Origin: Nocardia rosealba
GTDB lineage: Bacteria; Actinomycetota; Actinomycetes; Mycobacteriales; Mycobacteriaceae
Reading direction: 5' to 3'
Length of the DNA: 64,000 nucleotides
Assembly (NCBI RefSeq): GCF_020216065.1
Contig: NZ_JAIWNA010000002.1
Coordinates: 372,001 to 436,000, forward strand
Shown here: positions 53,044 through 61,592 of the stretch, piece after piece
Numbering within the stretch: the stretch's first letter is position 1
How the letters are laid out: every line of letters starts with the position of its first letter
Made by a program: the position numbers and the translations under genes
Notes under the pieces: model-generated
Told to the model about the DNA's origin: nothing
What the model saw: the letters and a program-made list of their open reading frames with translations, nothing else
The model's database searches: none

Positions 53044-54192
53044 ATGCCCACCGTCCGCGCGCCCATGGACCGGCTCGTGGAGGCGTTCGACAGCGCCACC
53101 TCCGCGGCCGTCGGGGTCTTCCTCGTCGGGTTGCTGCTGTGGGGAGTCGGTGGCTGGTCCATCGTCGCCGACCGCGATCTCTATCCGCCCGCCGCGAAAC
53201 TGGCACTGCTGTTCGCCGCCCTCGCCATCCAGCTCACCGCGCAACGCAGGCCCGCCCTCGCATTCGGGCTGATGATCGCGTTGCTGGCAGGCGACTTCGT
53301 CTTCGGGCCCTCGTTGCCGCTGTGGATCGCGCTCACCGATGTGATCTTCCTGGCCGTGAGCACCGGGTCGGCCCGTCTGTCGGTGGTGGTCGGCTGGTTC
53401 GCGTTCCTGGTGACCGTCGGTGGGGCGCTGCTCGCCCTGGCACTGCTCGGGGTGCGTGCCGGGCTCTACGCCGGTCTGATCGGGGTGGCGCTCACCTGGT
53501 CGCCCCTGGGTTACGGCCGGGCCGTGCGAGCCTCCCGGCGGATGGTCGACGCCGAACGCGACGCCGGTCGCGCCGAACTCGCCGCGCGCGACGCCGAACG
53601 CTCCGCCGCCATCGGGGAGGAGCGCAGGCGCCTGGCCCGCGATCTGCACGACGCGGTCGCCGGTCACGTCTCGGCCGTCGCCATCCTCGCCGAGGTCGCG
53701 CAGCGCGACCCGGGCAATATCGGTGTCCTGCAAACGATCCGGTCGAGCAGCCTGGCCGCCATGGAAGAGATGCGCACCACCATCGAACTGCTCACCGGAC
53801 CCGATGACAGCGCCGTCACGACCCGGCTGGCCTCGCTGGACGGCCTGATCGAGGCGGCCGAGGCGGCAGGTGGGTCGGTGTCGCTGCGGCGGCCCGACGA
53901 CCTGTCGATGCCGCTGGCGATCGAGGCCGTGGTCACCCGGATCCTCGGCGAGACCATCACCAACGCGACTAAACACGCACCGGGCGCACCCTTGGACATC
54001 GACCTGCGCCGGGAGGGCACGGCATTGGTGGTCGAGGCGAGCAATCCGCTCCGCTCCGAGGCGGCGGCAGGTCACGGAAACGGGTTGCGCAACATGATGT
54101 TCCGCGCCGAATCGGTGGACGGCACCGCGACGGCGGGCGCCCGCGACAGCCGGTGGCATGTTCGGGTCCGGATCCCCCTGGAGGCCAGATGA
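53044..54192 (+). CDS. NarL-type sensor histidine kinase
   Basis: 382 residues. Five to six N-terminal membrane segments (residues 20-165) form a short-loop sensor. A HisKA_3 dimerisation box follows with the phospho-acceptor in RLARDLHDAVAGHVSAVAI, then a minimal ATPase domain (ETITNATKHAPGAP; GHGNGLRNM). ATG 53044 is chosen with GGAATGAG upstream; an in-frame start at 52903 would overlap the divergent gene. Its stop overlaps the response regulator start (ATGA). The signal is unknown. Confidence 0.92.
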   Translation: MPTVRAPMDRLVEAFDSATSAAVGVFLVGLLLWGVGGWSIVADRDLYPPAAKLALLFAALAIQLTAQRRPALAFGLMIALLAGDFVFGPSLPLWIALTDVIFLAVSTGSARLSVVVGWFAFLVTVGGALLALALLGVRAGLYAGLIGVALTWSPLGYGRAVRASRRMVDAERDAGRAELAARDAERSAAIGEERRRLARDLHDAVAGHVSAVAILAEVAQRDPGNIGVLQTIRSSSLAAMEEMRTTIELLTGPDDSAVTTRLASLDGLIEAAEAAGGSVSLRRPDDLSMPLAIEAVVTRILGETITNATKHAPGAPLDIDLRREGTALVVEASNPLRSEAAAGHGNGLRNMMFRAESVDGTATAGARDSRWHVRVRIPLEAR

Positions 54193-54830
54193 CGGTGACC
54201 GTGCTGGTGGCCGACGATCACGCCGCGATCCGCGCCGGCCTGAAGATGCTGCTCGAGGCCACCGGCGAGGTGCGGGTGGTCGGTGAAGCGGCCGACGGTG
54301 CCGCGGCCGTCCGCCAGGCCAAGGCACTGAGCCCCGACGTCGTCCTGATGGACGTGCGCATGCCCCGCGTCGACGGCCTGGCGGCCACGGCGGCCGTCGT
54401 CGCCGAGACCAGCGCCAAAGTCCTGGTCCTCACCACCTTCGCCATCGATGACTACGTGCTCGGCGCGCTGTCGGCAGGCGCCAGCGGGTTCCTGCTGAAA
54501 TCGGTGGGCGGCGACGACCTGGTCCGCGCCGTCCAAGCGGTGGCCGACGGCGACGCGGTACTCGACCCCAAGGTGACCCGTGCCGTGATCGCCGCCCTCC
54601 CACGCACCGAGGAAACCACCCCACCCGACCTCTCGGCCCTCACCGACCGCGAACGGCAGGTGCTGGCCGGTCTCGGCGCCGGCCTGTCCAACATGCAGAT
54701 CGGCACCCGCCTGCGGATCGGCGAGGCGACGGTGAAAACGCACGTCTCGCGGGTGCTGAGCAAGCTCGGCGTGCAATCACGCGTGCAGGCCGCCGTCATC
54801 GCGGCACAGGTCGGTCTCGAATTTCCGTGA
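54189..54830 (+). CDS. NarL/FixJ-family response regulator
   Basis: 213 residues. Receiver domain 1-120 with acidic pair ADDH, phospho-Asp in VVLMDVRMP and Lys in SGFLLKSVGG; LuxR-type helix-turn-helix 148-207 (LTDRERQVLAGLGAGLSN; GEATVKTHVSRVLSKLGVQSR). Partner of the overlapping kinase gene. Probable targets are the adjacent membrane-protein genes. Confidence 0.94.
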   Translation: MTVTVLVADDHAAIRAGLKMLLEATGEVRVVGEAADGAAAVRQAKALSPDVVLMDVRMPRVDGLAATAAVVAETSAKVLVLTTFAIDDYVLGALSAGASGFLLKSVGGDDLVRAVQAVADGDAVLDPKVTRAVIAALPRTEETTPPDLSALTDRERQVLAGLGAGLSNMQIGTRLRIGEATVKTHVSRVLSKLGVQSRVQAAVIAAQVGLEFP

Positions 54831-54933
54831 CGCCATATCGTGCCGTTTGAAACGGGCACGCCGGTTCAATACCCATGTCAGGGCGCCCAGGTGGCCTGCG
54901 GAGTGTCGTGCACGCCACCCGACCCGCCTGAGG

Positions 54934-54945
54934 TTGAATATTCAA
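54934..54945. promoter_or_regulatory. AT-rich perfect palindrome
   Basis: TTGAATATTCAA, a 12-base perfect palindrome, stands out from its GC-rich surroundings 75 bases upstream of the small membrane-protein gene. It may be an operator, for example for the neighbouring response regulator. Confidence 0.4.
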
Positions 54946-55019
54946 TAGATCTGGCTCTACCGCGTCACGCGTTCTCGACATCGGCGTCACCACGAACAAC
55001 CGACGAAGGAGCAACGATC

Positions 55020-55316
55020 GTGAGCATGATCCTGGCCGCTGTGCACGACACCTATGGCATCGTTCTCGCGCAGGTGGGCAACCCGACGCCGGAGGCGCCG
55101 CCCATGGCCGACAAGGTGCTGCAGCTCGGCCGGTACTTCACCTGGATGATCCTGCTGTCCGGCGTCACCGCCATCACCTACGGCGGCGGCCGCTTCGCCT
55201 GGGAGAAGTGGAACGGCGGCGGCCTGCAGTCACCCAAGATGATCGCCAGCGCGATGGCGGGCGGCGCGGTCGCCACCAGCGCGGGCACCATCATGAACGC
55301 CGTCATCGGAGCCTGA
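55020..55316 (+). CDS. Small two-TM membrane protein
   Basis: 98 residues from a GTG with GAAGGAG 8 bases upstream. Two hydrophobic segments (about 36-53, TWMILLSGVTAITYGGG, and 75-95) flank a short charged loop (RFAWEKWNGGG). The two-helix layout with a Gly-rich turn is reminiscent of VirB2/TrbC pilins, but no other conjugation gene is nearby, so I do not name it that way. It follows the two-component genes by 190 bases. Confidence 0.7.
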   Translation: MSMILAAVHDTYGIVLAQVGNPTPEAPPMADKVLQLGRYFTWMILLSGVTAITYGGGRFAWEKWNGGGLQSPKMIASAMAGGAVATSAGTIMNAVIGA

Positions 55317-55377
55317 CACAACACTGAGGGCCGGAAGCCTCTGTTTCCGGAGAAGAAGCCGACCGTACCGTGGACGG

Positions 55378-55629
55378 ATGGAGTGGTTCCTGATCGGCGT
55401 CTGCGTGGTCCTCCTCATCCTGCTCGCCGGCGCCGTTGCCGCGGTGATGATGTGGTTTCGGGCGAAGCGGGAGTGGCGCGCGGAAGCTGTCCGCGCCCGG
55501 CGGTATCGACAGACCCGGCCACAGACCGGACACGGCTCCGGGCACGCCGGCTCGTCGAGCGGCCGCAGCTACCCCTCCCCGCCGAGCAGCGGCAGCAGCG
55601 GGGGAACCTCCCTGGGCGGCATGATCTGA
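55378..55629 (+). CDS. Small single-TM protein with Ser/Gly-rich tail
   Basis: 83 residues: one N-terminal membrane helix (FLIGVCVVLLILLAGAVAAV), a short basic segment (RAKREWRAEAVRARRYRQ), then a disordered Ser/Gly/Pro tail. Probably anchored with the tail in the cytoplasm. Function unknown. ATG at 55378 has GGACGG upstream. The 61 bases before it contain a weak CCGGAA...TTCCGG dyad. Confidence 0.6.
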   Translation: MEWFLIGVCVVLLILLAGAVAAVMMWFRAKREWRAEAVRARRYRQTRPQTGHGSGHAGSSSGRSYPSPPSSGSSGGTSLGGMI

Positions 55630-55638
55630 CCTGCTGAT

Positions 55639-56889
55639 TCAGGGCCGGAAGAGTCGCTCGGTCGGAGCGAGCGGGCGCAGGGTTTTCGATACCTGGGCGA
55701 CCAGTTGCCACGGCCGATCGGTGTCGGTTGAGGCTTTGCCGCTGGTGAGGATCGCGCCGGACAGGCCGCGATCGGGGTCTGCCCACCCGTACTGGGTGGT
55801 CAGCCCGCTGCGGCCGAAATGGTGGGTGGTGTCCGGCCCGAATTTGGAACGGCGAGCGCCCAATTCGAAACCAGCCCGGCTGACCCGGCCCGCGAGTCCC
55901 GGCATCCGGTCGGCCTGCCCGATCGCGGTGCGTACGGTGTCGGGGTCCATGATCCGCACTCCGTCCAATTCGCCGCCGCGGGCGAGGATCTCGTAGAACC
56001 GCGACAGCTCGTACGCGGTGGTCACGAGATTGCCCGAGGGCAGTTCGGCGGTGAGGAAGGCGTCGTTGGTCGCCTTGGAGGCCTTGTCCATCCGCCCGCC
56101 GACCGCCTTGTTCGTCAGGAACAGCATCAGCCGGGACGGCGGGGGACCGGTCTTCACGCTCGGCACCACTTTGTCGACATCGGCCGGGTCGACGCCGAAG
56201 TTGTTCCACCGGAAACCCAACGGTTCGAGCACCTGCTCGGCGAGATGCTCGCGCATCCTTTTGCCCGTCGCCCGCTGCACGAGCAACCGCTGGACGAGCC
56301 CGCTGGTCAGCGCGTGATAGACGCGGAAGCGGCCCGGCGGCCAGCTGGGGACCAGCGCGGTGAGCGCCTCGAGCGCGAGATCCTCGTCGATCACCAGCTC
56401 CGCCCCCTGGTACGGCGGGGTGATGAACGGGATGCCCGCCGAATGCGAGAGCACGTCGCCGATGGTGATCACACCCTTGCGGTGCGCCGCGAACTCCGGG
56501 ATGTAGTCGCACACCGCGTCGTCCGCCGCGAACGCACCCTGCTCGATGAGCATCGACACCACCGTCGCGGCCACGCCCTTGGCGGTCGAGAATCCGCAGA
56601 ACGGGGTGTCGGGGGTGACGAGGATCTTCTCCGCGTCCGGCTGCTCTCGCGGTGTATTGCCCCAGCCGTGCCCGATGGCTCGATTCAGCACGATCTTGCC
56701 GTTGCGGCGCAGACACACCTGGATCGCCGGGGTGGTCCCCATCGAATACCACGCCCGCACCGACGACCACAGTGCCTCGACATCGGCCCGCGATGACCCC
56801 GCATCGGCGGGGTCGTCCTCGTGCCCGATCGTCGTCACCGAGTCCAGATCATCGGCAACCTGCACCAATGTGCCAGCGAGTGCGTTCAT
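55639..56889 (-). CDS. Serine beta-lactamase/EstB-like hydrolase
   Basis: 416 residues of the class C beta-lactamase-like family. SxxK is FSTAK (Ser nucleophile, Lys base) around residue 100, the Tyr motif is YHALTSG, and the third motif is HFGRSG in place of KTG, which favours esterase or peptidase activity over beta-lactamase. No signal peptide, so cytoplasmic. Ribosome site is not clear. Substrate unknown; mycobacterial LipL/LipE-type proteins are similar. Confidence 0.88.
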   Translation of the reverse strand: MNALAGTLVQVADDLDSVTTIGHEDDPADAGSSRADVEALWSSVRAWYSMGTTPAIQVCLRRNGKIVLNRAIGHGWGNTPREQPDAEKILVTPDTPFCGFSTAKGVAATVVSMLIEQGAFAADDAVCDYIPEFAAHRKGVITIGDVLSHSAGIPFITPPYQGAELVIDEDLALEALTALVPSWPPGRFRVYHALTSGLVQRLLVQRATGKRMREHLAEQVLEPLGFRWNNFGVDPADVDKVVPSVKTGPPPSRLMLFLTNKAVGGRMDKASKATNDAFLTAELPSGNLVTTAYELSRFYEILARGGELDGVRIMDPDTVRTAIGQADRMPGLAGRVSRAGFELGARRSKFGPDTTHHFGRSGLTTQYGWADPDRGLSGAILTSGKASTDTDRPWQLVAQVSKTLRPLAPTERLFRP

Positions 56890-57241
56890 CGGGCCAGCCT
56901 ACCGACGCCGGCTACAGTCCCGCCTCCGTCAGCCAGGGCAGCGTGCGCGTCAGAGATCTGCCTGGGCGAAGGGCGCGGTCATCGCCCTGCCTGCTGCCTC
57001 GGTGGAGGACATGACCGGTGCGGAGCGAGTACATCTGATCGAGGACGCGAAGGACAAGGAGTGCTGGCGCGGCCTCGACCGACATCGCCGGGTGCGCGGT
57101 TTCCTGGCGTTCGTATCGGCCGATACCACCCGCGGTGAGCGAGCAGTCGGCGCGGCGCAGGTCGACGAGTTGGTGGCGACCACCGTCGCCGCCTGCGCCA
57201 CCGTCGACCAGCCGGGCAACGTCGGCCGACGTGGGGGGTTG
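56890..57241. other. 352-bp region with a possible gene remnant
   Basis: No complete gene. From the ATG at 57012 on the plus strand the frame (MTGAERVHLIEDAKDKECW... through VDELVATTVAACA) keeps GC-rich third positions like real actinomycete coding sequence for about 75 codons and then runs into the 3' end of the flavoprotein gene on the other strand. I recognise no family. It could be a short unknown gene, a decayed gene or chance. Confidence 0.35.
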
Positions 57242-59962
57242 TCAGGCGACAGCGTCGGCCGGGAGCGCGTCGGCACCGGGAGTCCGGCCCGCCGCTGTGA
57301 CCGCCCGACGGGCGTACGCGCGGACGTCGGCGTCGGGGTCTTCTACCGCGGACTCGAGGGCGTCGAGCGCAGTGCCGCTGTCCGGCCAGGTGGACAGTGA
57401 CAGGACCGCTGCCTTGCGGACATCGAGGTGGCGATCGGACAACGCCGCGCGCAGCGGTTCCACCGCAAGGTCCGGGCTGGCACCCGCTAGGCCCTTGGCG
57501 GCGCCGACGCGCACCTGCCAGGCCGAGTGGCCCAGGGCCGCAACCAGTTCGGTGAGGTCGTCGGTGCCGAGGGCGGCATAGGCGGTGAGCGCGGCCGCAC
57601 GGACCAGGGGGTCCGGGTCGGTGACCAGTGTCCGGATCACTTCGTGTCCACCCGCGCCGATCGAGGCCAGCCCTTGGGCGACCGCGATGCGCACCTCCCG
57701 GTTGGCGTCACCGGCGATCGAGGCGACGGCGTCGGCGTCGTCGAGCGAGACAAGCGCCCGCACCGCTTCGATCCGCACCCGGTGATCCGGATCGCGTAGT
57801 GCCGCACGGAATGCCGTGGCGGACCCGGCCCGTAGCGCACGCAACAGGTCGACGACCGTGGCGCGCACCAGCGGATCCGGGGAGCTGAGGTATTCCGCCA
57901 GCGCACCGGGCCCCGGCAGCACCTCCACCAGTTCCCGCAAGCTCTCGGTGGCGGCCCGGCGCACCGATGCGCCCTCGTCACCGAGGGCGCGCACCAACTC
58001 GTCGGCGAAACCGTCGGGGGTGTTCTCGGTGAGCACCGACAGCGCCGCGACACGGACGACCGGATCAGGATCGGTCAGGAAGCTCGAAACATCTTCGAGT
58101 ACAGGCGAATCCAGCGCCAGCAGGGTGACCAGCCGGGGCGAGGACGGCGACACCGGCGCGGCTACGGTGCGGGCAGGCGCCGCACGCTGAGGTGCCCGGG
58201 TGCCGACCAGTTCCGGCTGGGCGATCACCTCGACGATCGGCTCGGCCGACGGCACGTCGTCGAGGCCGGGCACCGGCACCAGATAGGGCGCCACCGACCG
58301 TTTGACGAACTCCATCTCCCCGTCGGCGGTCTTGCGCAGATTCAGGTGGAAATTCCACGACTCGTCGTCGCGGTCTGGCAGGTCGGCGCGATCGTGGTAG
58401 AGCCCCCACCGCGATTCCGTGCGCGTCAGCGAACTGCGCGAGGCCATCTCGGCGCAGTCGCGGATGAACTGGACCTCCACCGCGCGCATCAGCTCGTGCG
58501 GTGTGGTCGCACCGATCCCGTCGACCTCGGCGCGCATCCGCTCGAAGGTCTCCACCGCGATCGACAGTTTCGCCGCCGTCTTCGGTGGCGCCACGTAGTC
58601 GTTCACGAACCGGCGCAGCTTGTACTCGACCTGGGTCTGCGGCGGACCCTCGGGCTGCCGCAACGGGCGGTAGACGAGTTCGTGTGCCTCGGCGAGCTGA
58701 TCGACGGGCAGCGAACTCGGTGCCTCGACCTCGGCCAGCGTGGACGCCGCGTGCGCACCCGCGAGGTCGCCGTAGACGAACGCGCCGATCATGTAGTTGT
58801 GCGGCACGCACGCCAGGTCACCGGCCGCATACAACCCGGGCACCGTGGTGCGCGCGTTCTCGTCCACCCACACACCCGACGCCGAATGGCCACTGCACAA
58901 ACCGATTTCGGAGATGTGCATCTCGATGTCGTGGGTGCGGTAGTCGTGACCGCGGTTGGCGTGGAACGTCCCGCGAGTGGGGCGTTCGGTCGTGTGCAGG
59001 ATCGATTCGAGGGTGGACAGCGTCTCGTCGGGCAGGTGCGACACCTTGAGATAGATGGGGCCGCGCGCGGATTCGATCTCCTGCTTCACTTCGGCCATCA
59101 TCTGGCCCGACCAGTAGTCCGAGTCCACGAACCGTTCACCCTCGGCATTGACCTGATAGCCGCCGAACGGGTTGGCCACATACGCGCAGGCCGGGCCGTT
59201 GTAATCCTTGATCAGCGGGTTGATCTGAAAGCACTCGATGCCGGAGAGTTCGGCGCCGGCGTGATAGGCCATTGAGTACCCGTCGCCCGCATTGGTCGGG
59301 TTCTCGTAGGTGCCGTAGAGGTAACCCGAGGCAGGCAGCCCGAGCCTGCCGCACGGACCCGTCGCCAGGATCACCGCTTTCGCCGCCACCTCGACGAATT
59401 CGCCGGTGCGCGTATTCAACGCGGCCGCACCGACCGCGCGGCCCTCGGCGGTCAGCACCCGCACCGGCATGAGCCGGTTCTCGATCCGGATCCGCTCCCG
59501 CATTTTGCGCTGACGCAGCACCCGGTACAGCGCCTTCTTCACGTCCTTGCCCTCGGGCATCGGCAACACATACGAGCCCGAGCGGTGCACCCGACGTACC
59601 GCGTATTCGCCGTACTCGTCCTTCTCGAACTTCACCCCGTAGCGTTCGAGTCGCTGCACCATGGCGAAACCTCTTGTCGCCGTTTGATACACGGTGCGCT
59701 GGTCGACGATGCCGTCGTTGGCGCGGGTGATCTCGGCGACGTAGTCCTCCGGTTCGGCCTTGCCGGGGATGACGGCGTTGTTCACGCCGTCCATTCCCAT
59801 GGCCAGCGCACCGGAGTGGCGCACATGCGCTTTCTCGAGCAGCAGCACGTTCGCACCGGATTCGGCGGCGGTGAGCGCGGCCATGGTGCCCGCCGTTCCG
59901 CCACCGATCACGAGCACATCGCAGTCGAGGCGGACGCGGTCGTCCAGATCGGGAATGTTCAC
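57242..59962 (-). CDS. FrdA/AprA-family flavoprotein fused to HEAT repeats
   Basis: 906 residues from a GTG overlapping the ATPase stop. The FAD Rossmann motif VIGGGTAG is at 18-25; LEKAHVRHSGALAMGMDGVN, GYSMAYHAGAELSGIECFQI and TTVPGLYAAGDLACVPHNYM are fumarate-reductase/APS-reductase-alpha family blocks. The catalytic domains end near residue 590; from about 610 to 895 come 8-9 short helical HEAT/PBS-lyase repeats (LTDPDPVVRVAALSVL and similar), an unusual fusion. The last gene of an operon with a ferredoxin and ABC importer. Likely a reductase or oxidase of an imported compound, with HEAT repeats for partner docking. Substrate not known. Confidence 0.85.
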   Translation of the reverse strand: MNIPDLDDRVRLDCDVLVIGGGTAGTMAALTAAESGANVLLLEKAHVRHSGALAMGMDGVNNAVIPGKAEPEDYVAEITRANDGIVDQRTVYQTATRGFAMVQRLERYGVKFEKDEYGEYAVRRVHRSGSYVLPMPEGKDVKKALYRVLRQRKMRERIRIENRLMPVRVLTAEGRAVGAAALNTRTGEFVEVAAKAVILATGPCGRLGLPASGYLYGTYENPTNAGDGYSMAYHAGAELSGIECFQINPLIKDYNGPACAYVANPFGGYQVNAEGERFVDSDYWSGQMMAEVKQEIESARGPIYLKVSHLPDETLSTLESILHTTERPTRGTFHANRGHDYRTHDIEMHISEIGLCSGHSASGVWVDENARTTVPGLYAAGDLACVPHNYMIGAFVYGDLAGAHAASTLAEVEAPSSLPVDQLAEAHELVYRPLRQPEGPPQTQVEYKLRRFVNDYVAPPKTAAKLSIAVETFERMRAEVDGIGATTPHELMRAVEVQFIRDCAEMASRSSLTRTESRWGLYHDRADLPDRDDESWNFHLNLRKTADGEMEFVKRSVAPYLVPVPGLDDVPSAEPIVEVIAQPELVGTRAPQRAAPARTVAAPVSPSSPRLVTLLALDSPVLEDVSSFLTDPDPVVRVAALSVLTENTPDGFADELVRALGDEGASVRRAATESLRELVEVLPGPGALAEYLSSPDPLVRATVVDLLRALRAGSATAFRAALRDPDHRVRIEAVRALVSLDDADAVASIAGDANREVRIAVAQGLASIGAGGHEVIRTLVTDPDPLVRAAALTAYAALGTDDLTELVAALGHSAWQVRVGAAKGLAGASPDLAVEPLRAALSDRHLDVRKAAVLSLSTWPDSGTALDALESAVEDPDADVRAYARRAVTAAGRTPGADALPADAVA

Positions 59963-60693
59963 AGCGACTCCAGGATTCGGGACCTCAGCGCGCTCCGGTC
60001 GACCGGTTCGCGCGGGTCGGGGACCTCGACGACCGCCCGCAGCGTGCCCGCGCCGAGCACGGCGATCCGGTCGGCGAGGCGCAGCGCTTCGTCGAGGTCG
60101 TGGGTGACGAAAACGATCGTGGTGGGATGTGCGCGCCAGGTGTCGACGAGCAGGCGCTGCATCTCGGCGCGGGTCTGGCTGTCGAGCGCGCCGAAGGGCT
60201 CGTCCATCAGCACCGCGCGCGGCGAACCGGCCAGGCTGCGGGCGAGTTGCACACGCTGACGCATCCCGCCCGACAGATCGCGAGGCAGGTATTCGGCGTG
60301 CCCGGTGAGCCCGACCTCGCCGAGCCAGCGCAACGCCTGTTCCCGGCGCTCCGCTCGCGCGACACCGCGAAGACGCAGCGCCAGTTCGACATTGGCGCGA
60401 GCCGTGCGCCACGGCAGCAGCGCGTCGTCCTGGAAGACCAGTGCCCGGTCCGCCGACGGCCGGGTGACGACATCACCGTCGGCCCGGATCGTCCCCCCGC
60501 TCGGCTCGCGCAGTCCGGCGATCGCACGCAGCAGGGTGGACTTGCCGCAGCCGGACTTGCCGACCAGGACGAGGATCTCCCCGGCACCGATCGACAGATC
60601 CAGTTCGCGGACAACGGTTCTGGTGCCGTAGCCGACGCGCACCGATTCCAGATCGAGGCGCATGCCGGTCGAGACGGCGGTGGCGATGGTCAT
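59959..60693 (-). CDS. ABC transporter ATP-binding protein, taurine/sulfonate type
   Basis: 244 residues. Walker A GKSGCGKSTLL, Q-loop VFQDDALLPWRTARANV, signature LSGGMRQRVQLARSL, Walker B VLMDEPFGALD, H-loop VTHDLDEA: closest in pattern to TauB/SsuB/NrtD. ATG overlaps the permease stop and the stop overlaps the flavoprotein GTG, so translation is coupled. Confidence 0.93.
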   Translation of the reverse strand: MTIATAVSTGMRLDLESVRVGYGTRTVVRELDLSIGAGEILVLVGKSGCGKSTLLRAIAGLREPSGGTIRADGDVVTRPSADRALVFQDDALLPWRTARANVELALRLRGVARAERREQALRWLGEVGLTGHAEYLPRDLSGGMRQRVQLARSLAGSPRAVLMDEPFGALDSQTRAEMQRLLVDTWRAHPTTIVFVTHDLDEALRLADRIAVLGAGTLRAVVEVPDPREPVDRSALRSRILESL

Positions 60694-61592
60694 GAGGCGA
60701 CCTCTCTCGGCAGCCAGCGGGTGGCCCGCCGGCCGGCCAGTTCGACGATTCCGGAGGTGAGGAAGCCGAGCACGCCGATGGTGATCATGCCGACGAACAC
60801 GGCCGGGTAGTCCACGATGGTGTAGGACTGCCAGGTGCGGTAGCCGATACCGAGGCGACCGGAGATCATCTCCGCGGAGATCAGGCAGATCCAGGCCACC
60901 CCCATACCCACCGACAATCCGCTGAACACGCCGGGCAGGATCCCGGGTACCACCACCCTGGTGAGCACCTCACGCCGCGACGCGCCGAGGGTGCGGACCG
61001 CGTCCTCCCAGATGGTCGGCAACGCGCGCGTCGCGTGCCGGGTGCTCACCAGTACCGGGAACAACGAGGCGGTGAAGGTGATGAAGACGATGCCCGACTC
61101 GTCGCTGGGAAACAGCAGGATCGCCACCGGGACCAGCGCGATCGCCGGAATCGGCCGCACCAGTTCGGCCAGCGGACCGAACACATCGGCCAGCAACCGC
61201 GACCGGCCAAGGCCGATGCCCGCCAGCACCCCGACGACCGCGGCCAGCCCGAACCCGGTGACGATCCGGATCAGCGACTGCGCCACATCCAGGTAGTACT
61301 GTCCGCTGCCCAGGTGCTCCCCGAATTCGGCGACGATCTCGGTCACCGTCGGCAGGGTGTCGAACCGCAGTCCGGCCCGCACATCGCCTGCGGTGAGCAC
61401 CTGCCACAACCCGATCGCCGCCACCACCGACCCGACCCGGATCAACCGCGAAGTCCACCCCGAGGAGTCGGCGGTGGTTACGTCACTTCCAGTGGTTGAC
61501 AGTGTGCCGACCGGCGTTTCCGGCGATGCGGGAGCCGCCGTGGCCTCGATGGTCGGGGTGGGTGCCGCGGCAGCGCGGGCGGTGGGGGTCAT
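60690..61592 (-). CDS. ABC transporter permease, taurine/sulfonate type
   Basis: 300 residues. A 50-residue Ala/Thr/Pro-rich cytoplasmic head precedes six membrane segments. EAA loop IWEDAVRTLGASRREVLTRVVVPGILP and RPIPAIALVPVAILLF are typical of TauC/SsuC permeases. Start overlaps the binding-protein stop by 4 bases. Confidence 0.92.
   Translation of the reverse strand: MTPTARAAAAPTPTIEATAAPASPETPVGTLSTTGSDVTTADSSGWTSRLIRVGSVVAAIGLWQVLTAGDVRAGLRFDTLPTVTEIVAEFGEHLGSGQYYLDVAQSLIRIVTGFGLAAVVGVLAGIGLGRSRLLADVFGPLAELVRPIPAIALVPVAILLFPSDESGIVFITFTASLFPVLVSTRHATRALPTIWEDAVRTLGASRREVLTRVVVPGILPGVFSGLSVGMGVAWICLISAEMISGRLGIGYRTWQSYTIVDYPAVFVGMITIGVLGFLTSGIVELAGRRATRWLPREVAS

Noticed and set aside
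55020..55316. VirB2/TrbC pilin of a conjugation system
   Set aside because: Only the two-helix layout fits; no other transfer gene, relaxase or integrase is in the window.
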